DNA of 64,000 nucleotides from Curtobacterium sp. MCBD17_035 (GTDB lineage Bacteria > Actinomycetota > Actinomycetes > Actinomycetales > Microbacteriaceae). The position numbers and the translations under genes are program-made. Within the stretch, counting starts at the first letter, position 1. Each line of letters opens with the position of its first letter. Below, in pieces: positions 61,918 to 64,000 of this stretch. Where the stretch lies: positions 2,108,001 to 2,172,000 of the forward strand of contig NZ_CP126279.1 of NCBI RefSeq assembly GCF_003234815.2, in the 5' to 3' direction. Under the pieces are notes generated by a model. That model saw only the letters and a list, made by a program, of their open reading frames with translations, made no database searches and was not told the origin of the DNA.

Positions 61918-63066
61918 TCAGCGCGCGTCGGTGCCACGGACGCCAGCGCGTCCGGGCGCGGTGTGCTCGAGCTCGGGTGCCGGTTCCCCCAGCACCCACC
62001 GGGCCACGGCGTCACCCAGCAGCGGGCCCATCGTCAGTCCGGCCGCGCCGTACCCCGTCGCGACGACGACGCCCGGCGCACCCGGCAGCGCACCGACGAC
62101 CGGCATGGTGTCGTCGGGCAGGGGCCGCAGCCCGACCCGCGTCTCGATGAGCGTCGCGTCCGCGAGTCCCGGCGCGACCGCCAGCGCGTCCTGCAGGACC
62201 TGGAGCTGCCCGGCCGCGGTGACGCGTGGGTCGAACCCGCTGCCGGTCTCGCGGGTCGCGCCGACGGCGACGCGCGAGTCGTCGAACGCCACGAGGTAGT
62301 GGTGCGACAACGGGTGGACGGAGGGCCAGGCGGACGTGTCGACGCCCTCGACGCGGAGGTGCGTGATCTGACCGCGCTGCGGTGCGACCGGGACGGCGGC
62401 ACCCGTGGATGCGAGGAGGTCCCGTGACCACGCGCCCGCGGCGACCACGACGACGTCCGCCGTCGTGTCCGCGCCGTCGACGTCGACCAGCGACCGGCCC
62501 TGCACGACGCGCACCGACCGGACGTGGCCGCCCCGCCGCACCGCGCCGAGGCGCTCGGCCGCCAGGAGGAGCGCATCACGGAGCGTGCGGCCGTCCACGC
62601 GTCCGCCGCCCTCGATGAAGAGCGCGTCGAGTCCCGTGGCGAGCGGAGGGAAGCGTCGTCGGGCCTCGGCGTTCGTGATGCGCTCCACCGCGCCGACGAC
62701 CGACCCGGCGACGGCCGCCCGCGACCGGACCCGGGCCTCCGCGGCGTCCAGGAGGGCCGGGTCGGCGTTGACGACGAGCGCACCGCTCCGACGGTGGTCG
62801 GTCCGGGTCACGCCGACGCCGGCGAGCTGCGCGAGCAGGTCCGGGTAGAACGCGGCGCCCGCCGCGTAGAGGTCGAGGAACGGCCCGTCGACCGCGGACG
62901 ACCAGGGCTGCAGGATCCCCGCACTCGCCGCGGTCGCCTGCCCGGTCGCGCCGTCGTCGACGACCGTCACGGCCACCCCACGGCGCGCCAGGGCGAACGC
63001 GGTGGCGGCGCCGGCGATCCCGGCTCCGATCACGAGGGCGGTGGCGGTGGTGTCGGAGCGGGGCAC
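61918..63066 (-). CDS. FAD-dependent amine/amino acid oxidase (DadA/ThiO-like)
   Basis: A 382-aa DAO-family flavoprotein. ALVIGAGIAGAATAFALARR is the FAD loop, then GQATAASAGILQPWS, VVVAAGAWSRDLL, QRGQITHLRVEG and the C-terminal GYGAAGLTMGPLLGDAVARW. It fits glycine oxidase or D-amino acid dehydrogenase; thiamine genes are not nearby, so the substrate is open. GTG at 63066 with AGGAAG 9 bases upstream is chosen over a start at 63111. Confidence 0.88.
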   Translation of the reverse strand: MPRSDTTATALVIGAGIAGAATAFALARRGVAVTVVDDGATGQATAASAGILQPWSSAVDGPFLDLYAAGAAFYPDLLAQLAGVGVTRTDHRRSGALVVNADPALLDAAEARVRSRAAVAGSVVGAVERITNAEARRRFPPLATGLDALFIEGGGRVDGRTLRDALLLAAERLGAVRRGGHVRSVRVVQGRSLVDVDGADTTADVVVVAAGAWSRDLLASTGAAVPVAPQRGQITHLRVEGVDTSAWPSVHPLSHHYLVAFDDSRVAVGATRETGSGFDPRVTAAGQLQVLQDALAVAPGLADATLIETRVGLRPLPDDTMPVVGALPGAPGVVVATGYGAAGLTMGPLLGDAVARWVLGEPAPELEHTAPGRAGVRGTDAR

Positions 63067-63107
63067 GGAGCGGCTTCCTGTCGGCGGGCGGGGGCGCGAC
63101 GATGCTC

Positions 63108-64000
63108 TCACGAGCCGGCGACGAGGCAGCGCCGGTACCGGTACGCCGCGTGCGAGGGCGTGACGAGGTCACGATCGCGGAGGATCGTCATGCGCGGCCG
63201 CGACGCGGAACGGCAGGCGGCGGCGAACGTCGTGCGGAGCGCGTCGCTGTACTCGACGTCGATCACCCGTCCGCCGTACACGCGGGCGTACGCACGGCAC
63301 TCGTCGTAGCGCACGCACTCCTCGGCGACGGCGAAGTCGAAGCCCGCGACGTCCCGCCCTCGCGTGCCGAGGCCCGGCGCGTTCTTCTGCCCCGCGGCGA
63401 GGCCGTCCCGGTGCGCCACGTCGACCAGGAGCGCGGCGGTGGCGAGGGCGTCAGCGCGGCTGAGGCGCCCGCGCGAGCGCGTCCACGAGTCGAGGTTGTC
63501 GAACTCGACGGCGTCGAACCCACGACGTGCACAGCGGTCCACGGTGCGGGACAGGACCCGGACGACGTCTCGACGGTGCGCCGCGGTCCCGGTGTCCAGG
63601 AGGACCTCGTCCGGCCACCCGGGATCGCTGACCGGTTTCCCCGATGCGGTCCGGAGGAGGTCCCTCGGGTGCTCGCGCCGCCACCACGCGGTGTCCTGGG
63701 GCTGGGTCTGGAACCCGTTGACGTAACAGATCCCGTACGTGCCCGGTGCCGGATGCGCGGTGCTGTCCCGTTCGACGATCGTGACGCTGGCGGGCGGACG
63801 GTACGCGCCGCCGAGCTGGTAGTCCGGGCGCCCGCGGGTCGGGAACGGCCGGACCGGCGGGGACGAACGCGTCGCGGTGGATGCGGGCGCCGCGACGGCG
63901 GGCCTCCCGACACCGAGCCTCCCGACACCGAGCCTCCCGATGGCGGCCGACGCGGGTCGGTCCGCCGGCACGGCGGACGCCACGGGCGGGGCGACCACCC
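63108..64000 (-). CDS. GH114-like (endo-alpha-1,4-polygalactosaminidase family) protein, N-terminus cut by window
   Basis: At least 296 aa are visible; the gene probably starts beyond the window, since a Pro/Ala-rich stretch without a signal peptide stands at the edge (a GTG at 63998 may be internal). The catalytic-domain landmarks are YGICYVNGFQTQPQDTAWW, DEVLLDTGTAAHRRDVV, GFDAVEFDNLDSW with the acidic pair, and GLAAGQKNAPGLG. The family degrades galactosamine-containing exopolysaccharide in fungi and bacteria; bacterial members are mostly untested. A 15-bp repeat (63903-63932) encodes LGVGR twice in the linker. Confidence 0.78.
   Translation of the reverse strand, partial: VVAPPVASAVPADRPASAAIGRLGVGRLGVGRPAVAAPASTATRSSPPVRPFPTRGRPDYQLGGAYRPPASVTIVERDSTAHPAPGTYGICYVNGFQTQPQDTAWWRREHPRDLLRTASGKPVSDPGWPDEVLLDTGTAAHRRDVVRVLSRTVDRCARRGFDAVEFDNLDSWTRSRGRLSRADALATAALLVDVAHRDGLAAGQKNAPGLGTRGRDVAGFDFAVAEECVRYDECRAYARVYGGRVIDVEYSDALRTTFAAACRSASRPRMTILRDRDLVTPSHAAYRYRRCLVAGS

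Overview
The window is a chromosomal segment of a high-GC actinobacterium. Codons are overwhelmingly G/C-ending, GTG starts are common, and gene ends overlap by 4 bp (ATGA or GTGA). The gene content and order fit the family Microbacteriaceae (Curtobacterium, Clavibacter and relatives). The genus is a guess. I see no prophage, insertion sequence or CRISPR array. Layout: (1) 1-13.7 kb holds the start of leuD, leuC, a FUSC membrane protein, a phosphatase-crcB-crcB operon, tRNA-Glu, a DUF72 protein, a sugar ABC importer without its ATPase, a divergent secreted EndoH-like GH18 enzyme sharing a 20-bp perfect palindrome with the importer, tRNA-Gln, a TrxB-like flavoprotein and gltX. (2) 13.7-19.6 kb is a complete rRNA operon on the minus strand (16S-23S-5S, no spacer tRNA), with its own terminator and a probable promoter. 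(3) 19.8-32.1 kb is the branched-chain amino acid and serine block on the minus strand: ilvD, ilvB, ilvN, ilvC, an mtlD-like gene with two small membrane proteins, serA, leuB, ilvE and an FAH-family hydrolase. With leuCD at the other edge, the block supplies nearly all steps from pyruvate to Val/Ile and from 2-isopropylmalate to Leu. (4) 32.2-42.5 kb carries trehalose synthesis (otsA-otsB), a fructosamine kinase-like protein, a CorA-type channel, an ArsB/SLC13-type permease, an MscS-type channel, an amino-acid permease and a divergent TetR/SDR pair. (5) 42.6-47.2 kb is an extracytoplasmic flavin redox module: a ferric-reductase-like membrane protein, an FMN-binding protein with a flavinylation motif and ApbE in one operon, with a siderophore-interacting reductase divergent to it. 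(6) 47.2-49.9 kb has a DHA2-type MFS exporter and a Tat-type esterase. (7) 50-59.2 kb is a coenzyme F420 locus: a CofG/CofH fusion coupled to a Baeyer-Villiger-type monooxygenase on the plus strand, facing cofD, an F420-dependent dehydrogenase, cofE, cofC and a reverse transcriptase on the minus strand. (8) 59.2-64 kb has a PRC-barrel/DUF2382 stress protein, a multi-membrane hypothetical, a DadA/ThiO-like FAD oxidase and a GH114-like protein cut by the window end. The two most unusual points are in the F420 locus. The last gene of the cofE-cofC run encodes a retron-like reverse transcriptase (YADD, VTG, degenerate NAxxH) with a long N-terminal extension and no partner gene beside it. In the CofG/CofH fusion, the CofG half keeps its Cx3Cx2C cluster motif but the CofH half has no cysteine where that motif should be, so the second radical-SAM reaction could not run in the known way.
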